This document shows positions 1 to 7,829 of a stretch of DNA of 64,000 nt, in pieces (within the stretch, counting starts at the first letter, position 1; each line of letters opens with the position of its first letter). A model generated the notes under the pieces. The model did not search any database, was not told the origin of the DNA, and saw nothing but the letters and a program-made list of their open reading frames with translations. Source of the DNA: an uncultured Oscillospiraceae bacterium (GTDB lineage: Bacteria; Bacillota; Clostridia; Oscillospirales; Acutalibacteraceae); assembly GCA_900541975.1 (NCBI GenBank), contig UQLR01000002.1:62001-126000 (forward strand). The letters run 5' to 3'. Both the position numbers and the translations under genes were made by a program.

Positions 1-1
1 C

Positions 2-94
2 CTGCAGCCGGAAAATCCGGCTTACGACCCAATTATTGTGGAGGAATGCATGCTGCTCGGAACGGTTGTTTCTGTTGTGCGGTATTACACTTAA
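2..94 (+). CDS. LexA/S24-type repressor, C-terminal end only (partial)
   Basis: The window opens inside a reading frame that ends in TAA at 92-94. The 30 visible residues start LQPENPAYDPI and end in a strand-like TVVSVVRYYT. A segment of the form LxPxNPxYxPI followed by a closing LGxVVxVxR strand is typical of the C-terminal dimerisation/protease domain of LexA and related S24 self-cleaving repressors. The DNA-binding domain and the catalytic Ser and Lys lie upstream of the window, so LexA cannot be told from another S24-family repressor. A hairpin terminator lies about 170 bases downstream. Confidence 0.5.
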   Translation: MQPENPAYDPIIVEECMLLGTVVSVVRYYT

Positions 95-121
95 TTTTGT
101 TTTATTCACAGAACTTTCTTG

Positions 122-209
122 ATCTTTTAAAAGATTATTCACAACGTATTCATACTCTCATTTTATAATAAGACCGTACTCAAAAGACGGAGCCGCAACC
201 GTCAGAGTA
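122..209. other. Non-coding stretch with a 14-bp palindrome and a small stem-loop
   Basis: Between the partial S24 gene and the terminator at 261 there is AT-rich sequence with no supported gene. It holds a perfect palindrome, ATCTTTTAAAAGAT (122-135), and a two-part stem in which TACTC (177-181) pairs with GAGTA (205-209) and GACGG (186-190) with CCGTC (199-203). Neither is followed by a T-run. The role is unknown; a weak terminator or binding site is possible. Confidence 0.3.
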
Positions 210-260
210 TAAATGTTCTACCCTCCTCAATGTACCCCTCAAACTTAAAAAAGGAAAAAC

Positions 261-297
261 GAAAAGACCCGGTCTTCCGCAAAGGCCGGGTCTTTTC
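261..297. terminator. Bidirectional intrinsic terminator
   Basis: GAAAAGACCCGG (261-272) pairs perfectly with CCGGGTCTTTTC (285-296). T-rich sequence follows on both strands, so it can end the rightward S24 gene and the leftward DUF554 gene. Confidence 0.85.
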
Positions 298-383
298 ATT
301 TGTGTGTATGTGTTTGTAAAAACAGACTGAAACGTCTGCCAAAAACCGTATAACTGCAAAAAGCGTTTGCGTCTTTGGAGATT

Positions 384-1100
384 TTATTGTGCAAATGCAG
401 GTAACAGGCCGCCCAGCCATTGAAAAAGCGGGCACAAAAGGATAGGGAAAAAGATCGCGGGCACGTAGTTCATGATTTTAAGTTTTGTGATGCCCAGCAT
501 GTTAAGTGCAAGCCCAATAATAATAACAGAGCCGGCACAGGTCATTTCGTTGACAACCCACGTGCTTAAAAAAGGAGATATCCACTGTGCCAAAAGCGTA
601 ATGCCCCCCTGGTAAACAAGCACAAACCCGGCGGCGAAAAGTACGCCTATTCCAAAGGAGGAGGCAAAAATAACAGCGGCGACAAAATCCAGCATAGATT
701 TTGTAAAAAGCATGCTGTGGTCGCCGGTCAAACCGCTTTGCAGCGAACCGACAATTGTCATGGCACCTACGCAGAATAATAGACAGGCGCTTACAAAGCC
801 CTGCGCAATCGTTTTGTTTTCACCGGGCCCTGCCATTTTGCGTTCGATCAGGCGGCCCAAATTGTTTATGCGTCTGTCCAGGTTTGCAAGCTGCCCCACC
901 ACCGTGCCCAGCACCATAGAGAGAATCAGCAAAAGCGTATTTTCACCTTCAAGCGCCCCCGTGATACCAATATATAAAGTACAAAGACCCAGTGCTTTCA
1001 TCAGGGCTTCCGCAAGCTTTTGCGGAAGCCCTTTTTTCAGCAGCAGCCCTATACAGCCGCCAAGCAGAACCGCAACAGTATTTACAATGGTTCCCAGCAT
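384..1100 (-). CDS. DUF554 (YdfK-type) integral membrane protein
   Basis: This 238-residue protein is almost entirely hydrophobic, with about six or seven predicted membrane segments and the glycine-rich opening MLGTIVNTVAVLLGGCIGLLL that is characteristic of the DUF554 family. The length matches the family (about 225-240). An AGGAGG ribosome site sits just before the ATG on the minus strand. The biochemical role of DUF554 proteins is not established; transport is usually assumed. It is divergent from the GntR-ABC module, with about 150 bases between the starts, and ends at the bidirectional terminator at 261-297. Confidence 0.85.
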   Translation of the reverse strand: MLGTIVNTVAVLLGGCIGLLLKKGLPQKLAEALMKALGLCTLYIGITGALEGENTLLLILSMVLGTVVGQLANLDRRINNLGRLIERKMAGPGENKTIAQGFVSACLLFCVGAMTIVGSLQSGLTGDHSMLFTKSMLDFVAAVIFASSFGIGVLFAAGFVLVYQGGITLLAQWISPFLSTWVVNEMTCAGSVIIIGLALNMLGITKLKIMNYVPAIFFPILLCPLFQWLGGLLPAFAQ

Positions 1101-1190
1101 GGTTTATATCCTCCTGCACATTTTGCTGCATAAAATTATATACCCTGGTAAAAGCGGTATTTTTTACATACGGAAAAAAAGAAAAAAGTC

Positions 1191-1218
1191 TTGACACATG
1201 TGTAATATTGTATATAAT
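1191..1218 (+). promoter_or_regulatory. SigA-type promoter of the first GntR-ABC operon
   Basis: TTGACA (1191-1196) and TATAAT (1213-1218) are both consensus, separated by 16 bases. The operator dyad at 1205-1233 covers the -10 box. Confidence 0.8.
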
Positions 1219-1233
1219 GGATATATACAATAT
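1205..1233. promoter_or_regulatory. Candidate GntR operator, perfect 12-bp inverted repeat
   Basis: ATATTGTATATA (1205-1216) is the exact reverse complement of TATATACAATAT (1222-1233), with a 5-base centre. It overlaps the -10 element and start region of the promoter for the GntR gene that follows, the expected place for an autorepressor site. The core TTGTA-N13-TACAA (1208-1230) recurs in front of the second GntR-ABC operon at 37230-37252. Confidence 0.75.
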
Positions 1234-1251
1234 ACTGTATGGAGGTTGCTC

Positions 1252-1629
1252 ATGAATATTTTGATTCGAAATACGTCTTCCACACCGATCTATGAGCAGA
1301 TCGTGTCGCAAATCAAAGCGATGATCATCAGCGGGGCTTTGCAGGAAGGCGACGCGCTTCCCTCCATGCGGCTGTTGGCAAAGGAGCTGCGCATTAGCGT
1401 TATCACAACAAAGCGTGCGTATGAGGAACTGGAGCGCGACGGCTTTATTTTTTCTGTAACAGGGAAGGGAAGCTTTGTAGCGGAAAAAAATATGGAATTG
1501 ATCAGAGAACAGCACTTAAAAGAGGTGGAAGCGCATCTGCAGGCCATTGTAGAGCTTGCAGTGCGGTGCGGTCTGTCTTTAGAAGAGCTGCAATCCATGC
1601 TCGCGTTGTTTTACGGCGAAAAAGATTGA
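1252..1629 (+). CDS. GntR-family (YtrA-type) transcriptional regulator
   Basis: A 125-residue DNA-binding protein. The winged helix-turn-helix occupies about residues 8-75 and includes the GntR signature PIYEQIVSQIKAMIISG and the recognition region SMRLLAKELRISVITTKRAYEELERDGF. The short helical C-terminal tail of about 50 residues, instead of a large ligand domain, is typical of the YtrA subfamily, which represses neighbouring ABC transporter genes. ATG 1252 is chosen because GGAGG lies eight bases ahead; an upstream in-frame start would lie inside the promoter. The gene heads an operon with an ABC ATPase and a permease. The second YtrA-type protein at 37297 has exactly the same length. Confidence 0.9.
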   Translation: MNILIRNTSSTPIYEQIVSQIKAMIISGALQEGDALPSMRLLAKELRISVITTKRAYEELERDGFIFSVTGKGSFVAEKNMELIREQHLKEVEAHLQAIVELAVRCGLSLEELQSMLALFYGEKD

Positions 1630-1653
1630 TTAAGCGGAAGAGAGAGGTTTTTT

Positions 1654-2502
1654 ATGGATTATGCAGTAAATTTGCGCAATGTAACAAAAAAATATCCCGG
1701 CTTTATACTGGACAAAGTTAATCTTTCGGTCCCCACGGGGACGGTTATGGGGCTGGTTGGTGAAAACGGGGCGGGTAAGAGTACAACACTGCACCTGATG
1801 CTTGGCCTTATAAGGCAAGATGCCGGCAGCGTTACCCTGTTGGGAAAAGACAGCGCCCGGTTAGACAGGCAGATAAAGGAGCAGATTGGTGTTGTAATGG
1901 ATGAAGCCTGCTTTCCGGAAGGGCTTACAGCCAGAGATATCAACAAAATTTTGCGCAGCCTTTATAAAACATGGGATGAGGAAAAGTTTTTTTCCTGCCT
2001 CAAGCAATTTTCCCTGCCGGAAAAGAGGATCGTCAAGGCATACTCCAGGGGGATGAAAATGAAGCTGTCTATTGCTGCGGCGCTTTCGCATAACACAAGG
2101 CTTTTAATTCTGGATGAAGCCACTGCGGGGCTGGACCCTGTTGTGCGTGACGAAATATTGGAGATCTTTATGACATTTATGCAGGAAGAATCGCATACAA
2201 TCGTTATGTCTTCCCATATTGTCAGCGACCTTGAAAGAGTGTGCGATTATATTGCATTTTTGCACAAAGGAAAGCTTATTTTTGCAGATGAAAAGGATGT
2301 TCTGCTGGATCGGTATGCCATTTTAAAATGCCCGCTGGAGCAGCTTGGAAAGGTGGACCAGCGCGCCGTAATCGGCCGGAGGCTGAATATGTTTGGGGCC
2401 GAGGCGCTTGTGGAAAAAAGAAGAATGCCCAGAGATTGTATTCTGGATAAAGCGGGAATAGAGGAAATTATGCGTTTTTACAGTAAGGAGGAAGAGGCAT
2501 GA
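1654..2502 (+). CDS. ABC transporter ATP-binding protein (BcrA/YtrB type)
   Basis: A 282-residue nucleotide-binding subunit. Walker A is GENGAGKST (residues 36-44), the signature region is SRGMKMKL (about 131-138) and Walker B is LLILDEATAGLDP (about 150-162). The SxGM variant of the signature is usual in exporters of the BcrA/YtrB group. It would power the permease encoded next, whose start overlaps this gene by four bases. Control by the GntR protein upstream suggests induction by an envelope-active compound, but the substrate cannot be read from the sequence. Confidence 0.92.
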   Translation: MDYAVNLRNVTKKYPGFILDKVNLSVPTGTVMGLVGENGAGKSTTLHLMLGLIRQDAGSVTLLGKDSARLDRQIKEQIGVVMDEACFPEGLTARDINKILRSLYKTWDEEKFFSCLKQFSLPEKRIVKAYSRGMKMKLSIAAALSHNTRLLILDEATAGLDPVVRDEILEIFMTFMQEESHTIVMSSHIVSDLERVCDYIAFLHKGKLIFADEKDVLLDRYAILKCPLEQLGKVDQRAVIGRRLNMFGAEALVEKRRMPRDCILDKAGIEEIMRFYSKEEEA

Positions 2503-3170
2503 AGGGATTGATCCTGAAGGATCTTTTCAACTTAAAAGGGCAGGCGAGGTTTTATGTGGCAATTCCGCTATTGATGGTTGTGTTGTCTGCTTTTTCATCC
2601 GGCAGCATGCAGGTGTTTGCAATCGTCTATTGCCTGCTGTTTTCCATTATGCTGCCCATAACGGCGCTTAGCCTGGATGAACGTGCAAATTGGGACTGCT
2701 ATGCACTTTGCGCACCGGTTTCGAGATGGGGTATGGTGTTGAGCAAGTACCTGCTGGGATTGCTCTTTATTATAGCGGGCGTTTTGCTTTACTTTCTGGT
2801 TGTCTGTTTTCGCGGTATTGCCACAGGCTTTGAAAGCTTTGATGTGCAGGGAACGCTGGTTTCAATTGGCTGGATGACGGCGGGTGCATGTACTTTGTTT
2901 GCAATTTTTATGCCCATTATGTTCCGGATTGGTACAGAAAAGGGCCGAATTGTTATGATTGGCGTGATTGTAGTGCCGGTGCTGCTGTTGAGCCTGCTTT
3001 CTTCAACGGAATTCTTTTCGGCGCTGGGCGGCAGTACAATAGAGCAGGCGCTGGCGGCATTTTTTACAGGGAACGCGGCGTTTCCGTTTGTTGCCGCCGG
3101 GGTGGCGATTGTTCTGCTTGTGGCGTCGGTGCTTTTATCGGTAGCGGTTTATAGTAAAAAAGAATTTTAA
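2499..3170 (+). CDS. ABC-2 type permease subunit
   Basis: A 223-residue hydrophobic protein with about six predicted membrane segments, beginning MKGLILKDLFNLKGQARFY. A short amphipathic start before the first membrane span is typical of ABC-2 permeases. Translation is probably coupled to the ATPase gene through the ATGA overlap at 2499-2502. It would form the membrane channel of the exporter controlled by the GntR regulator. A hairpin at 3184-3219 marks the operon end. Confidence 0.88.
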   Translation: MKGLILKDLFNLKGQARFYVAIPLLMVVLSAFSSGSMQVFAIVYCLLFSIMLPITALSLDERANWDCYALCAPVSRWGMVLSKYLLGLLFIIAGVLLYFLVVCFRGIATGFESFDVQGTLVSIGWMTAGACTLFAIFMPIMFRIGTEKGRIVMIGVIVVPVLLLSLLSSTEFFSALGGSTIEQALAAFFTGNAAFPFVAAGVAIVLLVASVLLSVAVYSKKEF

Positions 3171-3183
3171 TTGTGCTGAAAGG

Positions 3184-3219
3184 AACGCTGGCAGTGTCAA
3201 AACAGGTGCTGCCAGCGTT
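3184..3219 (+). terminator. Stem-loop after the first GntR-ABC operon
   Basis: AACGCTGGCAG (3184-3194) pairs exactly with CTGCCAGCGTT (3209-3219). No clear T-run follows, so it may protect the 3' end or be a weak terminator. Confidence 0.55.
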
Positions 3220-3229
3220 AGCTATGGGT

Positions 3230-3740
3230 AAAAAAATAAATGGAAAGAACGTCTTGGCTTAATAAAGCTGTAACAATATGTACGCAACATTTGCAAATTG
3301 AGCCGTTTTTCATTTGTTCAAACGATGCCCGGCAATTGCGGAGAATGCGGTACACCGCGCCCGCGGCTTGCCTGTGCCGCACAGCCTTTTTGGGTCTGCT
3401 GTGCTGGCCCCGGACCAGTTACCGCCGTATCGTCCGAACAGATCGCCGCTTCTTTAAACCGTTTTCTGCCTTTATTGTCAAGGCAAGCTGCTGCTTTCCC
3501 CTCCCTTTGTCATGAAAACTTCTCTTCTTAATATGACAAATGATGAACACTTCCCAAAGCGCAAAAAAAGCAGCGCATGCCCGACGAAAGGCTTGAAGGC
3601 TGCCAGGCGGCAAGGCTGGGAATCTTCCGCACGCTTCAGGTTGTTTCCGTTCTTTCTCCACACTTCATCTTTGTCTTTTTCCGCCTCGTTCTCCAATAAA
3701 AAAACAAACACAACCGCGTTGTTTTCCAAACGGGCGGAGT
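3230..3740. other. About 510 bases with no supported gene
   Basis: Short overlapping frames exist on both strands, but none has a convincing ribosome site, recognisable protein or internal consistency. The + strand is pyrimidine-rich here (about 3340-3700), opposite to the purine-rich + strand genes around it. If anything was ever coded, it may have been on the minus strand, for example the 98-codon frame at 3478-3774, and it is now unrecognisable. I see no tRNA or riboswitch fold. Confidence 0.4.
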
Positions 3741-3742
3741 CC

Positions 3743-3771
3743 TTGCAAGGGAAGAGCAATTGTGGTAAAAT
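3743..3771 (+). promoter_or_regulatory. Promoter of the asparagine synthase gene
   Basis: TTGCAA (3743-3748) and TAAAAT (3766-3771) are 17 bases apart, about 40 bases before the asnB start. Confidence 0.6.
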
Positions 3772-3809
3772 CATAAATATTTGAAGGGATTTATAAGGAG
3801 CGATTTGCT

Positions 3810-5639
3810 ATGTGTGGGATCTGCGGTTTTACAGGACAGATCATTGACAGGGATCAGACAATTCAAAATATGACGGAGGTCATTACCCACAGAGGGCCGG
3901 ACGACAGCGGCTTTTACAAGGATGACTTTATATCCATGGGCTTCCGCCGCCTGAGTATTATAGACCTGGGCGCGGGACATCAGCCAATTTTTAACGAGGA
4001 CAAAACTCTGGTAATCAATTTCAACGGCGAAATCTATAATTATCAGGAGATCCGAAAGGAACTGCTGCAGCTGGGGCACGCCTTTACCACGCAGTCGGAT
4101 ACGGAGGTCATCCTGCACGGCTTTGAGCAATGGGGAGAAAAAATCCTGGACAAACTCAGGGGCATGTTTGGGTTTGCCATTTATAATACGAAAGACCATT
4201 CTGTATTTCTTGCGCGCGATTTCTTTGGCATCAAGCCGATGCATTACACACAGGTTGGGCAGAGCTTTCTTTACGCGTCGGAAATTAAATCTATTTTGCA
4301 GTTTCCGGGCTTTGAAAAAAAATTCAACTATAAAACGCTGGACCGTTACCTTTCTTTTCAGTATGCGGTTCCACCGGAAACCTTTTTTGAAGGGGTGTAC
4401 TGCCTTTTACCGGGCCATTATCTGTGGTACAGAAATGGAAAAACAGAAATAACGCGCTATTGGGAAGCAAAATTTAACCCGGATGCTACCATGACGGAGC
4501 AACAGGCAATTGACAAAATTGAGCAGGTTTTTGAAGATTCCGTCAATGTGCATAAAATCAGCGACGTGGAGGTTGGCTGCTTTTTATCAAGCGGGGTGGA
4601 TTCCAGCTATGTTTCTACATATTTTGCAGACCAGAAGACCTTTACTGTGGGTTTTGACTTTGGGGAACGGTATAATGAGATCAGCTGGGCGGAGCGCCTG
4701 TCTGAAAAAATTGGCGTAGACCACCGCACAAAACTCATAAAATCAGAGGAATTTTGGGGCAGCATAGAGAAGGTGCAGTACCATATGGACCAGCCGCTTG
4801 CAGACCCGTCCTGCATTGCGCTGTATTTTGTGTCCAGGCTTGCAAGCGAATCGGTCAAGGTGGTTTTGTCCGGCGAAGGGGCAGACGAGCTGTTTGGCGG
4901 ATATACTGTGTACAACGAGCCGCGCGTTTTTAAATGGTACCAAAGGCTGCTGCCGTACAGATTCCGGATGTTTTTGTACCGCCAGGCGAAAAAGCTGCCG
5001 GATATCAAGGGCAGAGGCTTTCTTATGCGCGGCGCCCGCCCGATTGAAGAAAAGTTTATAGGTAACGCTTTTATGTACGATGCCGACGATAAACGGCGTA
5101 TTTTAAAGGACCCTTCTATTGTTACGCGCCCGCAGGACTTATGTAAAAAATATTATGATCGCGTGAAAGACTATGATGAAGTGACAAAAATGCAGTATCT
5201 GGACATCAACCTGTGGATGGTGGGGGATATCCTTTTAAAGGCCGACCGAATGAGCATGGCAAATTCTCTGGAGCTGCGCGTCCCGTTTTTAGACAAAGAG
5301 GTATTTAAGGTCGCAGCGTCGCTTCCTGCAAAGCTGCGCGTCAACAGGAAGAACACAAAATACGCCATGCGGCAGGCCGCCATGCGCCATCTGCCGCCGG
5401 AAACGGCGCAGAAAGAGAAGCTGGGCTTTCCGGTTCCAACCAGAGTTTGGCTGCGGGACGAAAAATATTATAATATAGTAAAGAAAATGTTTTACTCAGA
5501 AACAGCGCAAAAGTTTTTTAACAGCGACGTACTGGTTGAATTTTTGGATGAGCATTACACCGGAAAAGAAGACAACAGCCGTAAGATATGGACCATCTAT
5601 ATTTTTCTGGTTTGGTACAAAATCTATTTTAAAGATTAA
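3810..5639 (+). CDS. asnB: Asparagine synthase (glutamine-hydrolysing)
   Basis: A 609-residue enzyme converting aspartate, glutamine and ATP to asparagine. The start MCGICGF exposes Cys2, the nucleophile of the class II glutaminase domain (about residues 1-190). The C-terminal synthetase domain carries the pyrophosphate-binding loop SSGVDSS (260-266) and the GEGADELFGGY region. Length and domain order match AsnB. The gene stands alone between its own promoter and a strong terminator. Some AsnB-like proteins instead amidate cell-wall or secondary metabolites, but nothing nearby suggests that. Confidence 0.93.
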   Translation: MCGICGFTGQIIDRDQTIQNMTEVITHRGPDDSGFYKDDFISMGFRRLSIIDLGAGHQPIFNEDKTLVINFNGEIYNYQEIRKELLQLGHAFTTQSDTEVILHGFEQWGEKILDKLRGMFGFAIYNTKDHSVFLARDFFGIKPMHYTQVGQSFLYASEIKSILQFPGFEKKFNYKTLDRYLSFQYAVPPETFFEGVYCLLPGHYLWYRNGKTEITRYWEAKFNPDATMTEQQAIDKIEQVFEDSVNVHKISDVEVGCFLSSGVDSSYVSTYFADQKTFTVGFDFGERYNEISWAERLSEKIGVDHRTKLIKSEEFWGSIEKVQYHMDQPLADPSCIALYFVSRLASESVKVVLSGEGADELFGGYTVYNEPRVFKWYQRLLPYRFRMFLYRQAKKLPDIKGRGFLMRGARPIEEKFIGNAFMYDADDKRRILKDPSIVTRPQDLCKKYYDRVKDYDEVTKMQYLDINLWMVGDILLKADRMSMANSLELRVPFLDKEVFKVAASLPAKLRVNRKNTKYAMRQAAMRHLPPETAQKEKLGFPVPTRVWLRDEKYYNIVKKMFYSETAQKFFNSDVLVEFLDEHYTGKEDNSRKIWTIYIFLVWYKIYFKD

Positions 5640-5644
5640 AAAAA

Positions 5645-5678
5645 GAACTGTAAGCCGAACGCTTACAGTTCATTTTTT
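5645..5678 (+). terminator. Intrinsic terminator after asnB
   Basis: GAACTGTAAGC (5645-5655) pairs with GCTTACAGTTC (5661-5671), followed by six T residues. Confidence 0.9.
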
Positions 5679-5707
5679 AGGAAGAGTCCAAAAATATTAG
5701 TACACAG

Positions 5708-5743
5708 ACAAAATATCTGTTATGGCATATTTTGTGTTCTTTT
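5708..5743 (+). terminator. Second, AT-rich hairpin with T-run
   Basis: ACAAAATAT (5708-5716) pairs with ATATTTTGT (5727-5735), then a run of T residues to about 5746. The stem is weak; it may back up the first terminator. Confidence 0.4.
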
Positions 5744-5811
5744 TTTAAATTTCTATATTAAGCATACCATATATATACTGTCTGTGCAATAACAGATGGA
5801 TTACAAATTCA

Positions 5812-5840
5812 TTGCATAGTTGTTACTTCCTTGGTATAAT
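5812..5840 (+). promoter_or_regulatory. Orphan promoter-like sequence facing a convergent gene
   Basis: TTGCAT (5812-5817) and TATAAT (5835-5840) are spaced by 17 bases and followed at once by AAAGGAG (about 5848-5854). No start codon or open frame follows on the + strand. It points into the 3' end of the minus-strand carboxypeptidase gene. Confidence 0.45.
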
Positions 5841-5869
5841 AAATATAAAAGGAGCCGGACAGAAACTGG

Positions 5870-6778
5870 CTATAAAATTAGGCATAAAGTCAGCGCTTCT
5901 TCCAGCTGCCGGTAGATGCCGGCAAGGTCTTCCATTGGAAGGGGATTTTTTCCTTTACCAATTTCTATAGTAAAAGCCGGACGGCCAAATTTTGTGATAA
6001 ACCAGTCTTTAAATCCGCCGCCAACGGCAAGGCCTTCCGGCGCAGACATGGCATAGCCGCTGGTCTGCGCCAAAACGGTGGCCATAAGCCGTGATTGTTC
6101 CGGTGTGTTGTCTCCAAAGTGCCAGTAAATTTCTTCGCCCTGGCTGTGAAACGCAGTAGCATGGCGGATATGGCGGTGTTTACAAAAATGGGTGAGCGCC
6201 TGTGTTTCCGGCTCGCTTTCTGGGTATGGGCCGCCAAAACGCGTAGCGGCTGGGCCGGTGATTCCTGCCGCTTGCTCGGCTTCGTGCAGGGTTTGCCAGC
6301 CGGCGTTAAAATTATGGTTAATGTCTACGCCCGCCGCATTTGCCTGCCAGCGGTCTGTTTTTCCTTTGGACACGGCAGATACAAGATTGGCGTATGTCCC
6401 GGCGCTTTTGGCGCCATGTAGAGAGATCTCCACGCCGTCCGGATTGACGCACGGGACAACGACAAGTCCCCGGCGGTTTAAAAACCGGCCGATCCGGATT
6501 TCTGCAACGCTGCCGCCTGTCTGCGCTGCGCTGCAGATTTCGTCCAGAAAGCGGTAGAGCAGCAGGCTTGTAAGCCACTCCATACCGTGAAAAGCACCGC
6601 AATACAGGACCTGCTCAGTTTCATTTCCCAATGAGAGCGCTTCGATAGTTCTGCCGCATCTGCTGTGCCCAATGGAAACACGCTTTAAAAAAGGGTACTT
6701 TCTTGACAATATATGGGAAAGGGAAGACCGTTCCCTTTCGTCTGCAGGTGCTTGCCCGCAGTCGACTGTATAATGCAT
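5870..6778 (-). CDS. M14-family zinc carboxypeptidase, cytosolic, probably acting on wall peptides
   Basis: A 302-residue protein with the M14 metallopeptidase layout. Zinc ligands are seen in FHGMEW (His64, Glu67) and in the later AFHSQGEE (His211); the catalytic glutamate fits Glu272 in FTIEIGKG; NPDGVE and GVDINHNF are the substrate-binding stretches. No signal peptide is visible. Single-domain Firmicutes relatives include gamma-D-glutamyl-diamino-acid peptidases that cut peptidoglycan fragments, so muropeptide recycling is a reasonable but unproven role. The start follows AAGGCGGGA on the minus strand. It is divergent from the Nudix gene. Confidence 0.87.
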   Translation of the reverse strand: MHYTVDCGQAPADERERSSLSHILSRKYPFLKRVSIGHSRCGRTIEALSLGNETEQVLYCGAFHGMEWLTSLLLYRFLDEICSAAQTGGSVAEIRIGRFLNRRGLVVVPCVNPDGVEISLHGAKSAGTYANLVSAVSKGKTDRWQANAAGVDINHNFNAGWQTLHEAEQAAGITGPAATRFGGPYPESEPETQALTHFCKHRHIRHATAFHSQGEEIYWHFGDNTPEQSRLMATVLAQTSGYAMSAPEGLAVGGGFKDWFITKFGRPAFTIEIGKGKNPLPMEDLAGIYRQLEEALTLCLIL

Positions 6779-6791
6779 TCTATCCCGCCTT

Positions 6792-6820
6792 TTGATTTTT
6801 TAATAAACGATGTATATATA
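6792..6820 (+). promoter_or_regulatory. Possible promoter of the Nudix-ribF gene group
   Basis: TTGATT (6792-6797) and TATATA (6815-6820) are spaced by 17 bases, ahead of the Nudix start at 6869. The match is moderate. Confidence 0.4.
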
Positions 6821-6868
6821 CCATATGAAGATAAATGGCGGTTTAAAACCGCAGGAGGCAGATTTTTT

Positions 6869-7414
6869 ATGCAATTTTATGAAAAAATGCTGGACAGCAA
6901 AACGGTTTTTGAAGGCAGGGTGATTACGGTTGCGCTGGACCATGTTGCGCTGCAAAATGGGCATACGTCCACAAGAGAGGTGGTCGGGCATCCCGGCGGG
7001 GTGTGTATTGCGGCGCTTACGCCGCAGCAGGAGCTTTTGTTTGTAGAGCAGTTTCGTTATCCGTATCATGAGGTCGTGCTGGAACTGCCTGCAGGCAAGC
7101 TGGAAAAAGGGCAGAACCCGCTGGAAAACGGGAAGCGGGAGCTAAAGGAAGAAACCGGCGCTACCGGAAAGGACTATGTGTCGCTTGGGCAGCTATATCC
7201 GTCGCCCGGCTATTGTGCAGAGATTATCCATCTGTATTTTTGCCGTGTGGAAGAGATTGCAGGCAGCTGCCCTGACGAGGACGAATTTTTGCATGTACGG
7301 AAAATTCCTTTGAATCAGGCGGTGGAAATGGTTTTAAACAACCAAATTCCAGACGCCAAAACACAGACGGCGGTGTTAAAAACGGCCTTACTGCTGCAAA
7401 AAGGCATTTTGTAA
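6869..7414 (+). CDS. nudF: ADP-ribose pyrophosphatase (Nudix hydrolase)
   Basis: A 181-residue enzyme expected to hydrolyse ADP-ribose to AMP and ribose-5-phosphate. It matches ADP-ribose pyrophosphatases in the stretch EQFRYPYHEVVLELPAGKLE, in the Nudix box ending RELKEETGA, and in the later SPGYCAEIIHLY region. The first Glu of the Nudix box (GX5E) is Gln here (GKLEKGQ); the metal-binding REXXEE part is intact, so activity is likely kept. ATG 6869 is preferred because GGAGG lies just ahead; a longer upstream frame lacks a ribosome site and overlaps the promoter. It is followed closely by a small membrane protein and ribF. Confidence 0.9.
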   Translation: MQFYEKMLDSKTVFEGRVITVALDHVALQNGHTSTREVVGHPGGVCIAALTPQQELLFVEQFRYPYHEVVLELPAGKLEKGQNPLENGKRELKEETGATGKDYVSLGQLYPSPGYCAEIIHLYFCRVEEIAGSCPDEDEFLHVRKIPLNQAVEMVLNNQIPDAKTQTAVLKTALLLQKGIL

Positions 7415-7433
7415 AAAAGAGAGGTGCTCCGAC

Positions 7434-7799
7434 ATGTTGATTAATCCGGTCGTGGTCATTGCGGCTGCGGCGATCGTTTTATGTGTTTTTATTTTCTGTA
7501 TCATCAACAAGCCTGCCAAGCCGCTTTTTACGGGGACCTCTATTGTTATGCTGATTGTATTCCTGATATTTACAGCGGTAATCAATATCAGCCTTTCGTC
7601 CTCATCCGGGGATTCCGGCATAGCCAACGTTGCCAATGCCGTAACAGGCTTTTTAACAGGGCAGTCCAGCCCAACCTCCATACAGCTGGAGCAGTCGTTC
7701 CAGATTTTTGCGTACATAGACATAGGGCTGATACTGACCTGTGTTCTTTCTATGATCATAGAAGTCCGGCGCATTTTTTCCATTACAAGCAGCCGGTAA
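7434..7799 (+). CDS. Small membrane protein of unknown function
   Basis: A 121-residue hydrophobic protein with about three membrane segments (near residues 5-27, 32-54 and 92-112) and a Ser/Gly/Thr-rich loop between the second and third. I do not recognise the family. It starts after a GAGG site, 19 bases behind the Nudix gene and 30 bases ahead of ribF, so the three are probably co-transcribed. No catalytic motif is visible. Confidence 0.75.
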   Translation: MLINPVVVIAAAAIVLCVFIFCIINKPAKPLFTGTSIVMLIVFLIFTAVINISLSSSSGDSGIANVANAVTGFLTGQSSPTSIQLEQSFQIFAYIDIGLILTCVLSMIIEVRRIFSITSSR

Positions 7800-7829
7800 A
7801 AACGCGCAAAACGAAAGCGGAGAGATTTT

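Noticed and set aside
3298..3531. 77-codon Cys/Pro-rich frame on the + strand
   Set aside because: TTG start without a ribosome site, overlaps other frames, and the cysteines come from GC-rich codons without a recognisable pattern.
3478..3774. 98-codon frame on the minus strand before asnB
   Set aside because: No ribosome site or family, and it covers the likely asnB promoter; kept only as a possible relic in the gap entry.
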